Position numbers and translations under genes: made by a program
Part shown: one piece after another, positions 1 to 9,319 of the stretch
Layout: each line of letters opens with the position of its first letter
Position numbering within the stretch: position 1 is the stretch's first letter
From: Trichodesmium sp. MAG_R02
Lineage (GTDB): Bacteria > Cyanobacteriota > Cyanobacteriia > Cyanobacteriales > Microcoleaceae
DNA: 64,000 nt
Reading direction: 5' to 3'
Assembly: GCA_023356605.1 (NCBI GenBank)
Contig: JAKQYE010000001.1
Span: forward strand, 1-64,000
The notes under the pieces: model-generated
The model's database searches: none
Told to the model about the DNA's origin: nothing
Seen by the model: only the letters and a program-made list of their open reading frames with translations

Positions 1-114
1 CCAAATTTAACACAATAATTACGAATAATTTCATCAAGAGATGTGTTAATAGGTGAGTACATTCTAGCTCTTTTTAATGCACTAAAATTATGTTCTATGT
101 CATTTAAATCAGCA

Positions 115-174
115 GAGTATTCTAGAAAGTCGCCCGCTTATGGGCGAGGCTTTAAACCAAATTTTTCGGTAAAG
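115..174. repeat. Solo left-end hairpin of the IS605-like relic family C
   Basis: A GTCGCCCGC/GCGGGCGA-type hairpin is followed by the signature TTTAAACCAAATTTTTCGGTA. The same block ends every C copy in the window (near 770, 1640, 2620, 11850 and 56960). Only this end is present here. Confidence 0.6.
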
Positions 175-238
175 ATATTCAGATTTATGGCCAAACGGAT
201 GGCGATCGCCAAGTACCTAATATGACTCTCGTTTATAA

Positions 239-332
239 TCATAGTTTTTTAAATAAGAATGAAACGTTTTTCAGACTGAAATAGTTTCATAGCAAAAAAC
301 ACTTGTCTCAATTCTATTGTGAAACGACTATA
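239..332. repeat. Repeat family B, diverged copy
   Basis: It matches the 94-bp B consensus loosely: CATAGT at the left, ACTTGTCTCAATTCTATT inside, and GACTATA at the right end. It is more diverged than the copies at 15.3, 51.4, 60.8 and 63.5 kb. Confidence 0.5.
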
Positions 333-467
333 AACATCCATAGCCCGAGGCCACCAATGGAAACAAGTTAGTCCTTGTATTAAATCGTGGTGTTTCATTA
401 ATTGTTGACACCGAAAAACTAATAGTTCTTCAAGTTCATCTAAATAAAGGGGATAACTATTGACCAT
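249..467 (-). pseudogene. Possible transposase C-terminal remnant
   Basis: This 72-codon reading frame has a motif DLIQGLTCFHWWP after a short helical stretch (LDELEELLVFRCQQL). From memory this looks like the C-terminal tail of cyanobacterial DDE transposases, but I cannot confirm it. The last third overlaps repeat B, so the C-terminus is repeat-derived. No other part of a transposase is visible nearby. It could equally be a chance frame. Confidence 0.3.
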
Positions 468-510
468 AACTTCATTAGTTAAAGGCCATAAACGTTATGC
501 TGATTTGGCA

Positions 511-775
511 GTTGACATCCTCCCCGGCCTAAAGGCACGGGAATTCCTAGCGAGCCGTAGCTCCTCAGCGGGTTGACGTTTCACAACAGGCTGCGGCTAC
601 TTTGGCAGTAGTCTTACACTTGCCGACCCGTCCGTTTTTTGTCTCGGCATGCCCACTCGCGACTAATATATTTCTTGTGAACTAAAAAGCAAGAAGGACA
701 TAACCTGTGAAAAAAAAATCAACTAAAAAGTCGCCCGCTTATGGGCGAGACTTTAAACTCAATAACGTAATCGCT
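511..775 (-). mobile_element. IS200/IS605-like non-autonomous relic (family C, copy 1)
   Basis: On the minus strand the block ends in a hairpin and the sequence GGAGGATGTCAA, the usual right end of IS200/IS605 elements whose 3' region encodes the TnpB omega RNA. The other end carries the GTCGCCCGC hairpin and a TTTAAAC boundary. There is no tnpA or tnpB reading frame. This copy is uninterrupted and so gives the empty-site sequence for the insertions seen in copies 2 and 3. Confidence 0.65.
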
Positions 776-1600
776 CTCCCAAACCTCTTGTAGCTGATTG
801 GTTGTAGGCATTTGACTAACTGATCAATCCAAATTCTACTGCTACCCTTGACTTGGGCTACTTCTAATGGTATTTATTCCGTAACCAATAACCAAATTAT
901 GTCGCCTGGTGATAATGAACGAGTAATTTTCGAGCACTTAGGTAGTTAGGGATCACAACTGGAGTTTTAGACTAAATTTTGGGGTCTTCAAATAATCTAC
1001 TAAGAAGGAAGGAAAACTTGAAACTTTGAACCAAAGGACAATATAAGCTTTGGCCATAAAATAAGTGATAGATATTATTTGTTTTTTTTGGTGAGTTTGG
1101 GTTGGGGTTGCATTATTCAAACTCCTCCCAAAATCTTGCGATCGCTTAAATTTTGCCATAGCATAGACTCAGGACAACTAACTTACAAGTGATTACAATG
1201 ATTATGAGTGAAGGGTTTTAGGGCCTTTAGCTAAAGCTCCTATTCTCCCTCGGCCAGTTTCAGGCAAACTATAATTAGTCTAAACTCCAATCACAATTCG
1301 TTTGGCCATAAATTTGAATAACTCTACTGTAATAATTTTAGCTTCATTATAAGGGATCATCCAAACATGATATAAACTGTTTTTGTAGTTCAGAATTAGT
1401 CGGTTATTTCTTTCCTAGTTTCTACTTTTTCTGACAGCAAGCTAAACTATCATTCTAGACAATACGGACGCAACCTTCAGAGCTTTGCTAATCCCTATTT
1501 TTGCCCAATGTTGGATATATACGGTACTTAAATCTGGCTTTTATAAAATGACTTTTGAACTAAAGAGCATGATCACATAACCTGTAGAAAAAAATTAACT
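776..1600. other. Intergenic stretch without a recognised gene
   Basis: No convincing coding region, RNA or complete repeat is visible. Short frames on both strands are AT-rich and lack recognisable motifs. Some segments, such as 800-920, look like eroded coding sequence but could not be assigned. Confidence 0.5.
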
Positions 1601-1650
1601 AAAAAGTCGCCCCAGTAGGGCGAGACTTTAAACCCAATTTTTCGGATAAA
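1601..1650. repeat. Solo left-end hairpin of family C
   Basis: AAAAAGTCGCCCC, a short loop and GGGCGAGACTTTAAACCC are followed by AATTTTTCGG, the terminal module of the C family without the rest of the element. Confidence 0.6.
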
Positions 1651-1681
1651 AAAACTCCAGCAGAGGCTAAAAAATAATCAA

Positions 1682-1773
1682 CAGGACTTACCCACCAAGC
1701 GCTAGATCTATTAGGGTGGGTCATCCTTAATCCCTATAGATAGTGTATATTTTCATATTTTGTGTAAGTCCTG
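1682..1773. repeat. Repeat family E copy
   Basis: It starts CAGGACTTACCCACC and ends GTGTAAGTCCTG, an imperfect terminal inverted repeat shared by more than ten E copies in the window. It lies 37 bp downstream of the ctaE stop codon. Confidence 0.7.
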
Positions 1774-1809
1774 ATCATTTGTTTGATGTTCAAAATAAAA
1801 TTTTCAGGA

Positions 1810-2445
1810 TTAAAATAGAGTCAAAATATACAGTAAACTGAATAAAACAATCCAGATAATATCAACAAAGTGCCAATATATTTCTGCCATCTCAATACCA
1901 ACGTGCTTTTCTTCATTGTAATGACCAGAACGACGAGAACGCCACAACACTCCAAGAATTAGCAATACACCAACAAAAACGTGGAGACCATGGAAACCAG
2001 TCATTACATAAAAACAGTTGGAAAACACATTAGTAGTCAGACCATAACCTAAAGTCATATACTCGTAAACCTGACCACCTAAGAAAATGATACCCATGAT
2101 TGCTGTAACTAGATACCATAAGCGCATTCCTGAGACATCATTCTTTTTAATTGCAGTATCGCCCTTGTGAATCACAAAACTACTAGAAACTAGAATAATA
2201 GTGTTAATTGTTGGCAATAATAACTCTACCTCTGTTTCTTCAGGAGGCCAAACTCCCGCATTTGCTCGATAAATTAAATAAGCAGCAAATAGTCCTCCAA
2301 ACATTAAAGACTCAGAAGCGAGAAATGTTAATAATCCGAAAACTCTTAAATCCTGATGTTCTTCGTGATGTCCTGCTTCTACTGATGCCGAATGAACTGA
2401 AGTATCAACTAAATTATTAGTTGTGTCAATGGTTGAACCTTGCAT
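1810..2445 (-). CDS. ctaE: Cytochrome c oxidase subunit III
   Basis: This is subunit III (COX3) of the aa3-type terminal oxidase, a membrane subunit that stabilises the oxygen-reducing complex. The 211 residues form the five-helix version usual in bacteria, which lacks the first two helices of mitochondrial COX3. Family-typical segments are FLASESLMFGGLFAAYL (about 38-54), VMTGFHGLHVFVGVLLIL (about 147-164) and the C-terminal EIYWHFVDIIWIVLFSLLY. It follows ctaC and ctaD in the same direction but is separated from ctaD by 1.3 kb of repeats, so it probably needs its own promoter or long read-through. The start at MQGSTID is the only reasonable one. Identification is firm. Confidence 0.96.
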   Translation of the reverse strand: MQGSTIDTTNNLVDTSVHSASVEAGHHEEHQDLRVFGLLTFLASESLMFGGLFAAYLIYRANAGVWPPEETEVELLLPTINTIILVSSSFVIHKGDTAIKKNDVSGMRLWYLVTAIMGIIFLGGQVYEYMTLGYGLTTNVFSNCFYVMTGFHGLHVFVGVLLILGVLWRSRRSGHYNEEKHVGIEMAEIYWHFVDIIWIVLFSLLYILTLF

Positions 2446-2557
2446 AATCTTCTATACCTACAATTAACGACACTAATTTATGAGGTTGGATAGTTGAGTA
2501 GTTGTACCAATTTTTTCAACTATTGCTACACATTATACTGAATAATAAAGTCATTTT

Positions 2558-2627
2558 ACATCTTCCCCGGCCTAAAAGTCGCCCAAGAAGAGCGAGGATT
2601 TAAACCCAATTTTTCGGTAATTTTATA
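2558..2627. repeat. Minimal family C element: both ends joined
   Basis: An ACATCTTCCCCGGCCTAAA end runs straight into the AAGTCGCCC hairpin and CCCAATTTTTCGGTAA. The whole interior of the C element is missing, leaving about 70 bp. Confidence 0.6.
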
Positions 2628-2742
2628 TTAATACGAGCAGTGTAGCCTAAGTTCATTAAATTGGTGTTAGCAGATTTTTATTAGGTTGGGTTTAGTTGTC
2701 TTAACCGAATATACTAGCAGTTAGGAAAGTTAATAAATGGGT

Positions 2743-2941
2743 TAGGACTTACGCGCATACTCCCCCGGTTTATGAGATAAATCCTTGGTTTTAACAATAT
2801 CAGGACTTACGTAAAGGTACTACTTGTAGTGTAAATATCTGAATTTATTGTCAAAAATGCACTATATATGGCGGCACTGCGTAAGTCCTGAATATAAATC
2901 AATGAAAAAACCGATTTTTTGGGTTTGCCCGCGTAAGTCCG
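2743..2941. repeat. Repeat family E, nested pair
   Basis: The outer copy begins TTAGGACTTACGCGC and ends GCGTAAGTCCGG. An inner copy, 2801-2890 (CAGGACTTACGT to GTAAGTCCTG), sits inside it, so one E element appears to have inserted into another. Confidence 0.7.
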
Positions 2942-2954
2942 GTGAGTAGAACAA

Positions 2955-3143
2955 CTAACTGGACTTTTAGATTTTTCACGCCCAAAATGGCTCTAAAGCC
3001 AGTATTAGCAAGGGAGATACCTAAAAAGGCTAAAAATAGCTAAAACCTAGGTATATCAAGAAAACGGTTAATTAAATGTAAAATCATTGCTGTATAAGCT
3101 TTTGGCTTAGTTTTTAACCTATTTTTGACCTAAGTCCAGCTAG
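2955..3143. repeat. Repeat family F, copy 1 (189 bp)
   Basis: The ends CTAACTGGACTT and AAGTCCAGCTAG are inverted repeats. The interior matches a second 189-bp copy at 51737-51925, including CCTAGGTATATCAAGAAAA and ATTGCTGTATAA. Confidence 0.75.
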
Positions 3144-3587
3144 TTTTCCCCACCTACCTGATACATAATTGATTTGACTGGAGCTACTAAACCTTTATGG
3201 AGGTGATAACACGATTCTTGCACTTCCTACTCTTTGATACAAGCTGCTAATCCACAATTATAAGTATCCAGGAGCTACAGCCTTTCTACTAAACTTACCT
3301 AAATTTACCCGTGAAATTCCATAAGCTTTGGAGCTAGCTTCGGTGTTTCACAAAATACCATTGACCGTAGTCTTTAACTCATCTACGACCCAGACTTCAA
3401 ATCCTAAGGAAGCTCAAGCTGTTACATAGTTTTCGCTCATTACTCATATTGCTACAATATTCCTTAGTATTGTGTCAGTTTAAATGAGTAAAGTTAGTTT
3501 TTATTTAACTGTCAAGTCTCCCGTGGTCGTAATAGTATTGTTTTTTACTACTTGTTAATTTTATAGGCCAGTTTTTAGTGAGTATGA

Positions 3588-3671
3588 CTGACGCAGTACC
3601 CCTATATGTAGTGTATTTTTGGTGATTTATTTAAATATTTACACTATAATTAGAGCCTTTGCCTAAGTCCT
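3588..3671. repeat. Repeat family E, diverged copy
   Basis: The left end TGACGCAGTACCCCTATATG and right end GCCTAAGTCCTG match other E copies imperfectly. Confidence 0.5.
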
Positions 3672-3784
3672 GTTGATTTCATTGATAGGGATTAGTTACC
3701 TCCTCTAAATAAATTAGACATAATCTTGATGATATCACAATAAATATTTAATTATGTCTAATTATATTAAGCCTTTTAAGCTTT

Positions 3785-5557
3785 TTAGTTACCTTTAGTA
3801 GGATTCTGAGAATCACTAATAGATTCAGAACCACTATATAAGGATGAAGAATCAGCTTCAGATACAGGGATACCTGTTTCTTTAGCTTTCGAGCTTGGTG
3901 TAGAAATCAGCTTGAAGCGCTCTCGAATACCAAGAGTTTTCTTAGAGCCAAAATCATAAGGACCCTCAGTAACTACTGGCAATACTTCCCAGTTTTCGAT
4001 AATGGGAGGTGAGCTAGTAGTCCACTCTAAAGATAGACCACCCCAAGGATTATCACCAGCTTTTGGCCCATAGATCCAACTCCAAACCATGTTGATTAAG
4101 AATGGAAGTACGGATAAACCTAGAAGAATTGACCCATAAGTACAAATATGATTCAGAGATTCAAATCTAGGGTCATACATGGCAATTCGACGAGGCATTC
4201 CTTGTAAACCCAATTGGTGCATGGGTAGGAAGGTGAGGTTAGTACCAATTAAGGTGAGAACAAAATGAACTCGACCCCAGGTTTCGTTGTACATCCGACC
4301 TGTAATTTTGGGGAACCAGTGATAGATACCTGCATACAGACCAAATACTGAACCCCCAAAGAGAACATAATGGAAGTGAGCTACTACATAGTAACTATCA
4401 TGGACGTGGACATCAAAGGGAACTGTTCCCAGAGTTACTCCACTTAGTCCTCCCATAACGAACATTGCTAATAGGCCAATTGCAAAAAGCATTCCGCTGG
4501 TGAAACGAATTTTTCCACCCCAGAGGGTAGCTACCCAACTAAAGATTTTTACTCCTGTGGGAACTGCAACAATTAAAGTGGAGATGGTGAAGAACATTCG
4601 CATCCAAGGTGGAGTTCCACTGGTGAACATATGGTGTACCCATACGAACAAGCCTACTAAGCAAATAGCAAGACTAGAGTAGGCGATCGCTTTATAACCA
4701 AATATTGGTTTACGAGCGTGAATAGGAATAACTTCTGAGAGAATGCCAAATATTGGCAGAATCATCAGATAAACTGCCGGGTGAGAATAGAACCAAAATA
4801 AGTGCTGGTAGACAACCACATCTCCGCCCATCTCTGGTCTAAAGAAGCCGGTGCCAAAGTTAATATCGAATAATAGCATTATCAACCCTGCTGCTAAAAC
4901 AGGAGTGGAGCATAAAGCTAAAACTGAGGTGGCCAGAATTGCCCAGCAAAATAGGGGAAGTTGTCCCCATTTCATGCTAGGAACTTTCATTTTGAGAATA
5001 GTGGCGATAAAATTTAGGGCCCCCAGAATGGAGGAAGTTCCCACTAAGACGATACTAATAATCCATAAGGATTGTCCCCCGTTATTGGTAATAATGCTGA
5101 GGGGTGGATATGCTGTCCAACCACTTTGCGCTCCTCCCAGAGCTAAACTAGCAATTAATAATGCTCCAGCAGGAGGGTTGAGCCAAAAGGCGATCGCATT
5201 TAAGTTGGGAAATGCCATATCTCTTGCTCCTACCATCAGGGGAACAAGATAGTTCCCAAGACCACCAATGGCAGCAGGAATTATCCATAGGAAAATCATA
5301 ATTGTGCCATGATTTGTCAGGAAAGCATTATATATCTCTGGTTCGAGAACGTCTGGATCTGGTGTATAAAGTTCTGCTCTTAGACCCATTGCCATTAGAC
5401 CACCAAGCAGATAAAAGAAAAAGGCGGTAACAAGATATTGAATACCAATTACCTTGTGGTCTATGTTATAGCCGAAGTAGTGATACCATTTCCATGCTTT
5501 CGGATGTGATTTTGCTGGTTGTGGTTCAGTATCTAAAGGAATTTGTACTTGTGTCAT
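3785..5557 (-). CDS. ctaD: Cytochrome c oxidase subunit I
   Basis: This is the catalytic heme-copper subunit that reduces O2 and pumps protons in the membrane. It has 590 residues with about 12 transmembrane helices. Visible landmarks are the heme-ligand region LTNHGTIMIFLWIIP (about 80-95), the CuB ligand helix WFYSHPAVYLMILP (about 255-268), the two histidines VHHMFTSG and the heme a/a3 ligands HDSYYVVAHFHYVLFGG (about 383-399). The helix VI motif is YSHP rather than GHPEVY, so the proton-loading glutamate is absent and the subunit is of the A2 type. The Ser-rich C-terminal tail (about 555-590) is not conserved core. It lies 84 bp downstream of ctaC on the same strand, probably as one transcript. 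Confidence 0.98.
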   Translation of the reverse strand: MTQVQIPLDTEPQPAKSHPKAWKWYHYFGYNIDHKVIGIQYLVTAFFFYLLGGLMAMGLRAELYTPDPDVLEPEIYNAFLTNHGTIMIFLWIIPAAIGGLGNYLVPLMVGARDMAFPNLNAIAFWLNPPAGALLIASLALGGAQSGWTAYPPLSIITNNGGQSLWIISIVLVGTSSILGALNFIATILKMKVPSMKWGQLPLFCWAILATSVLALCSTPVLAAGLIMLLFDINFGTGFFRPEMGGDVVVYQHLFWFYSHPAVYLMILPIFGILSEVIPIHARKPIFGYKAIAYSSLAICLVGLFVWVHHMFTSGTPPWMRMFFTISTLIVAVPTGVKIFSWVATLWGGKIRFTSGMLFAIGLLAMFVMGGLSGVTLGTVPFDVHVHDSYYVVAHFHYVLFGGSVFGLYAGIYHWFPKITGRMYNETWGRVHFVLTLIGTNLTFLPMHQLGLQGMPRRIAMYDPRFESLNHICTYGSILLGLSVLPFLINMVWSWIYGPKAGDNPWGGLSLEWTTSSPPIIENWEVLPVVTEGPYDFGSKKTLGIRERFKLISTPSSKAKETGIPVSEADSSSLYSGSESISDSQNPTKGN

Positions 5558-5641
5558 CTGTAATTATTTTGACAATTACGAATTAGTTTTTGTAGAATTT
5601 GGGATTTGATTGATTGTGCTCTCAAACCCCATATGGCTTTT

Positions 5642-6661
5642 TTAGTGGTAAGCTGAGTGAATTTGATTTAATATTTCAGAATCTATTCCCACCTCCTGAG
5701 AGTAGGGACTGAGATATTCCTCGTCTGATAAATCAGCAGTATTTACTGCTATAGCCTGATTTAATTCTTGTTTTTGAGCAAAAGTATTTTCTACTACCCA
5801 AGCTTCGTATTCTTCTTGGGTTTGAACAACTACAGTTGTTCTCATTGCTCCATGATAAGCACCACAAAGTTCAGAGCAATAAACTGGATATTCTCCTATT
5901 TTGGTGGCAACAAAGCGCAGTTGGGTGTCTTTACCGGGAATTGCGTCTTGCTTCAGACGGAAAGCAGGTATCCAGAAAGAGTGAATGACATCTTGAGAAG
6001 ATAGGTTAATTTGAATATCTTTATTTACAGGAATATGTAATTCTCCTGCGAAAACACCACTATCAGGATAGTTCATCAACCAACCATATTGAATACCGGT
6101 GATATCAACTGTCACATCTGCTGGTTTTCCTGCTTGTGTTGGATTTCCTCCGAAACCATATTTGCTAGCTACTCTTGTTGATTCCATTCCTTCAGTATCT
6201 GCAATTAGGGGAGCAGCGATAGCAGATCCTGATATCTGTGCTACTTGCTGGTGAGATGAACTATGATGATGAGCTACCATTGTACCATTTGGATCAAATC
6301 CACCCATCTGTCTATATATATCTACACTATAAATGCCAAGACAAATTACAATTATAGATGGGATTGCTGTCCAAAATATTTCTAATGGTAAATTTTCTCT
6401 AAAGTTAGCACCATCGCTATCGTCTCCTTCACGCCGACGAAATTTAATTACGCAAAAGACGATTGTGCCTTCTACTACTATGAATAAACCTATTGCTATA
6501 GTAAACATTATGTCAAAAAAATTATCAACCAGAGGCGCTTGTTCAGATGCTGCTTCTGGTAACAGATTATGATTTTGACCTGCCCATAAACTAATTATGG
6601 TTACTACTATACCAACTACTAAAGTTATTATTGAGACTGGTACTTTTTCTTTTTCTTCCAT
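5642..6661 (-). CDS. ctaC: Cytochrome c oxidase subunit II (CuA)
   Basis: Subunit II accepts electrons from the soluble donor at its binuclear CuA centre. The 339 residues contain two N-terminal membrane helices (about 8-25 and 47-70) and a C-terminal cupredoxin domain. The CuA ligands are visible in YCSELCGAYHGAMRT (about 259-273), and the upstream ligand region is QDVIHSFWIPAF. Between helix 2 and the cupredoxin fold is a longer linker with a His/Ser-rich patch (HHHSSSHQQ, about 131-139). It is the first gene of the leftward ctaC-ctaD set. The heme A genes ctaA and ctaB lie 2.7 kb away, pointing the other way. Identification is firm. Confidence 0.97.
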   Translation of the reverse strand: MEEKEKVPVSIITLVVGIVVTIISLWAGQNHNLLPEAASEQAPLVDNFFDIMFTIAIGLFIVVEGTIVFCVIKFRRREGDDSDGANFRENLPLEIFWTAIPSIIVICLGIYSVDIYRQMGGFDPNGTMVAHHHSSSHQQVAQISGSAIAAPLIADTEGMESTRVASKYGFGGNPTQAGKPADVTVDITGIQYGWLMNYPDSGVFAGELHIPVNKDIQINLSSQDVIHSFWIPAFRLKQDAIPGKDTQLRFVATKIGEYPVYCSELCGAYHGAMRTTVVVQTQEEYEAWVVENTFAQKQELNQAIAVNTADLSDEEYLSPYSQEVGIDSEILNQIHSAYH

Positions 6662-9319
6662 TTTACTTAGGTTGCTTTGTTATTCTGGTGAATTTCACCA
6701 AACTTACCCAAATCTCAGGTTTTAGTTTTGGATACTACTTTGATAATTCTTACGAAAATCAAGTTTTCACAGGCCACGAGCTTCCTTTTCCACAAGCTTA
6801 AAGTCTGTGGAAACTTTATGTACTTTACTTTATTTGGTTTGATTTTAGGTTAAAAACTTCCCTATTTTATAGTTTCGGTTGTTAACCATAGCCTAGTTGA
6901 AGTACCTGTGACTTTTTGTCATTTCATGGTCAACTACTTAGCTGAAAGTAACCATCCATTTATAAATAGATAGATTTGTTACTCTTTATAAATATTTTAA
7001 GTTCTTTCTACTTTGATCTACAATTTCTCTAAACAAAGTTTATTTTATTTTAACTATTGTATTGCTAAATTGTCCCCCATGGGTCAATAAGGTTAAGATT
7101 AAATATATACTTTTAAGTTTTATATCTTTTTAGTAATCTGAAATATAAATTTGGGAAAAATAAATAATTTAAACAATTTGTGGTATGATGAGGGGGGATA
7201 TTATTTTAGATTATTGATTAAGTTTTGTGCATTTAAACGACTTATTATTGTATGCTTCCTTTGAGAAAATACCCTTCTAAATTCTGAATTCTAAGTTCTA
7301 AGTTCTAGCTTAATAATACGGGTTTTAAATAAGTATTAGCTGATCAGTACTACATTAGAAAATATCTAAAGTTATACTCAATTGGCAACAAGGTTTATGG
7401 GTGATTAAATATAAATAAATAAATAAATTATTAACACATAAGAAATTCTTAAGGAAAGTTTAATGGAATAGTAGTTAATCTATAGATCTGGCAATCCTAT
7501 CTATTTTATTTGTACCCAAAATCTTAGGATCTCTTCTTGTGAGGGTTTAGAAGCAATGGGCAATGGACAATGGGCAAGAGTTTTGGAGTTGATTTCTGGT
7601 TTTTGAATTGTTATGACCATGATTCAGAATGCTATAGTTATCAGCAGAGGACAAAAAAGCTAAAAGAATGTGAAAAACTAAAAGAATATAACTCGGGAAC
7701 GAAAAAAAGTAATACAATAAAAAGTATGGTAATTGTGTTATATTTGGTTAAGGATATTATTTATGTAGAAGCTGGAAAATCAGAAGGGAATGGTAACATA
7801 AATCTTTTTTAATTTAACACAACAAAAATTCCTTCAAAAACAAAAATTAACTGGAGATAAAGCTGACATTGGATGACCAGCCAATAAAAATACCTAAAAA
7901 AATTCCAAAAATCAAGAATAACTAATAAATAAGACTCTCACAATAAATATCTGGCATTTGAAATAATTTTGAACTAACATATAATTGGATAACTAAAAGT
8001 ATTTCAAGTAGCCCAAAAGAGATTTAGGTTAAAACCTGATAAATATGGGTCTATTTTGTAGTAGCAGTTCCTGTTTAGCATCGGGATAAATTAGTTAAGT
8101 TTTAGGGTGACTTACTTGGGTAGTTTGAATAGTCATTAGGGTCTACTAAATAGATTTATAAACTTATCATGATTTTCAGAGTTTTAAGTACTGAATCTCT
8201 TTGTAAGAGGTCACAGAAAATTGTGCTCGCATCCAGATATTCCTATTGTCCCATCTTACTATCAATTTTTGGTGGCAAACATTAACATATTTAATATAAG
8301 CAGGACTTACCCCAATTGACTTTGAAAAACTTATATGTATCGGGGCGAATGGCATTTGCCATTAAGCTCAGGACAGGAAAGTGGGTAAGTTGTGATAACT
8401 ATCTCAGAAAGGTCGGGTTTTGCTGTACGACATGAAAGACAGAGCAAGTGTGGCAGCTACATCGCCCAGCAAAAGGATAGTTATAGTAAGTATTAGACTA
8501 TGTTCGGAGAAATTGGGGTTTACTCTTTAAGTCTTTTTAAGAAGTAAGAGAACTACCCCTAACAAGGACCGTGGAGGAGGGACTTTCCATGGTATGTCCG
8601 TAGAGATTAACGAGGAATTTATAGAGGAGGTAGTCAGATATATTGTCCCTTATTACCTTCCAATAGGGTAAACCCAAAATGCTAATTTTTGAGCTATGTG
8701 AACTAGAAACTAAATACTTTTTAAATAAAACAAAAGGCTAAAGCCTTTATTATTGAGTCCTTTTATATTTAATGAGTAAACCCTAATTACCCAAAATAAT
8801 GCTACACTTATATCAAACTTCAATTATTAAGTAATTTATATGGGCTTAACCACCTTTTTGATGATTAGTGCCCTAGTGGGGTTTTGATTATTTTTGGGTT
8901 GTATGGAGGTTGCATGAAACTTTCCTACCTACTCCTCCCCCTAGAGATAGGAGGATTATTCCGAGCTCCATAAAATGTAAAAAGTTTTTGAGAAATAGTA
9001 CAATGTAATAGGAAGTTTATAACAGGAATTACATACCCACAGAGAAGAAAGGGGGCTTGTTTCCCTAATTATTTTTCAAATCACGAAATATGGTTTGATA
9101 ACCCTCTTTCTGTGTAATGCCTGAAAAAATAAAGTTTTTTGAAAATTGGTAACAGATATAACAATAGATTATAAAAAAAAAAAATTAAAATAGGAAGACT
9201 TTGTAAAGCTCAATAACTATGCAAATACTATCCTTTATAGTGACAAAAATGATTCACCTTTATTACCTTGTCAATAGTTAATGTTTAGTTAAATTAGTAA
9301 CAATAATAATCTAAAACTT
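6662..9319. other. 2.66-kb divergent intergenic region between ctaC and ctaA
   Basis: It must contain the promoters of both the ctaCDE and ctaA units. It is AT-rich with no convincing coding region: an 80-codon frame at 7570-7812 has no recognisable motif and low-complexity composition. An E-type end (CAGGACTTACC) lies at 8302. I see no tRNA or other RNA gene. Confidence 0.5.
8302..8400. repeat. Partial repeat family E end and a GGGGCGAATGGCATTTGCC hairpin half
   Basis: The CAGGACTTACCCC end is recognisable. It is followed by a sequence related to the GGGGCGAAT/ATTCGCCCC palindrome that is complete at 16433-16456. Confidence 0.4.

Larger units (their letters stand above)
2446..3784. other. 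Repeat-filled gap between ctaD and ctaE
   Basis: These genes are normally close together. The 1.34 kb between them holds a C solo end, nested E copies, an F copy and another E copy, all listed separately. I see no gene in the remainder (about 3145-3585). Confidence 0.6.

Noticed and set aside
7570-7812. 80-codon open frame in the ctaC-ctaA gap
   Set aside because: No recognisable motif, low-complexity Lys/Glu stretch, no clear ribosome site.
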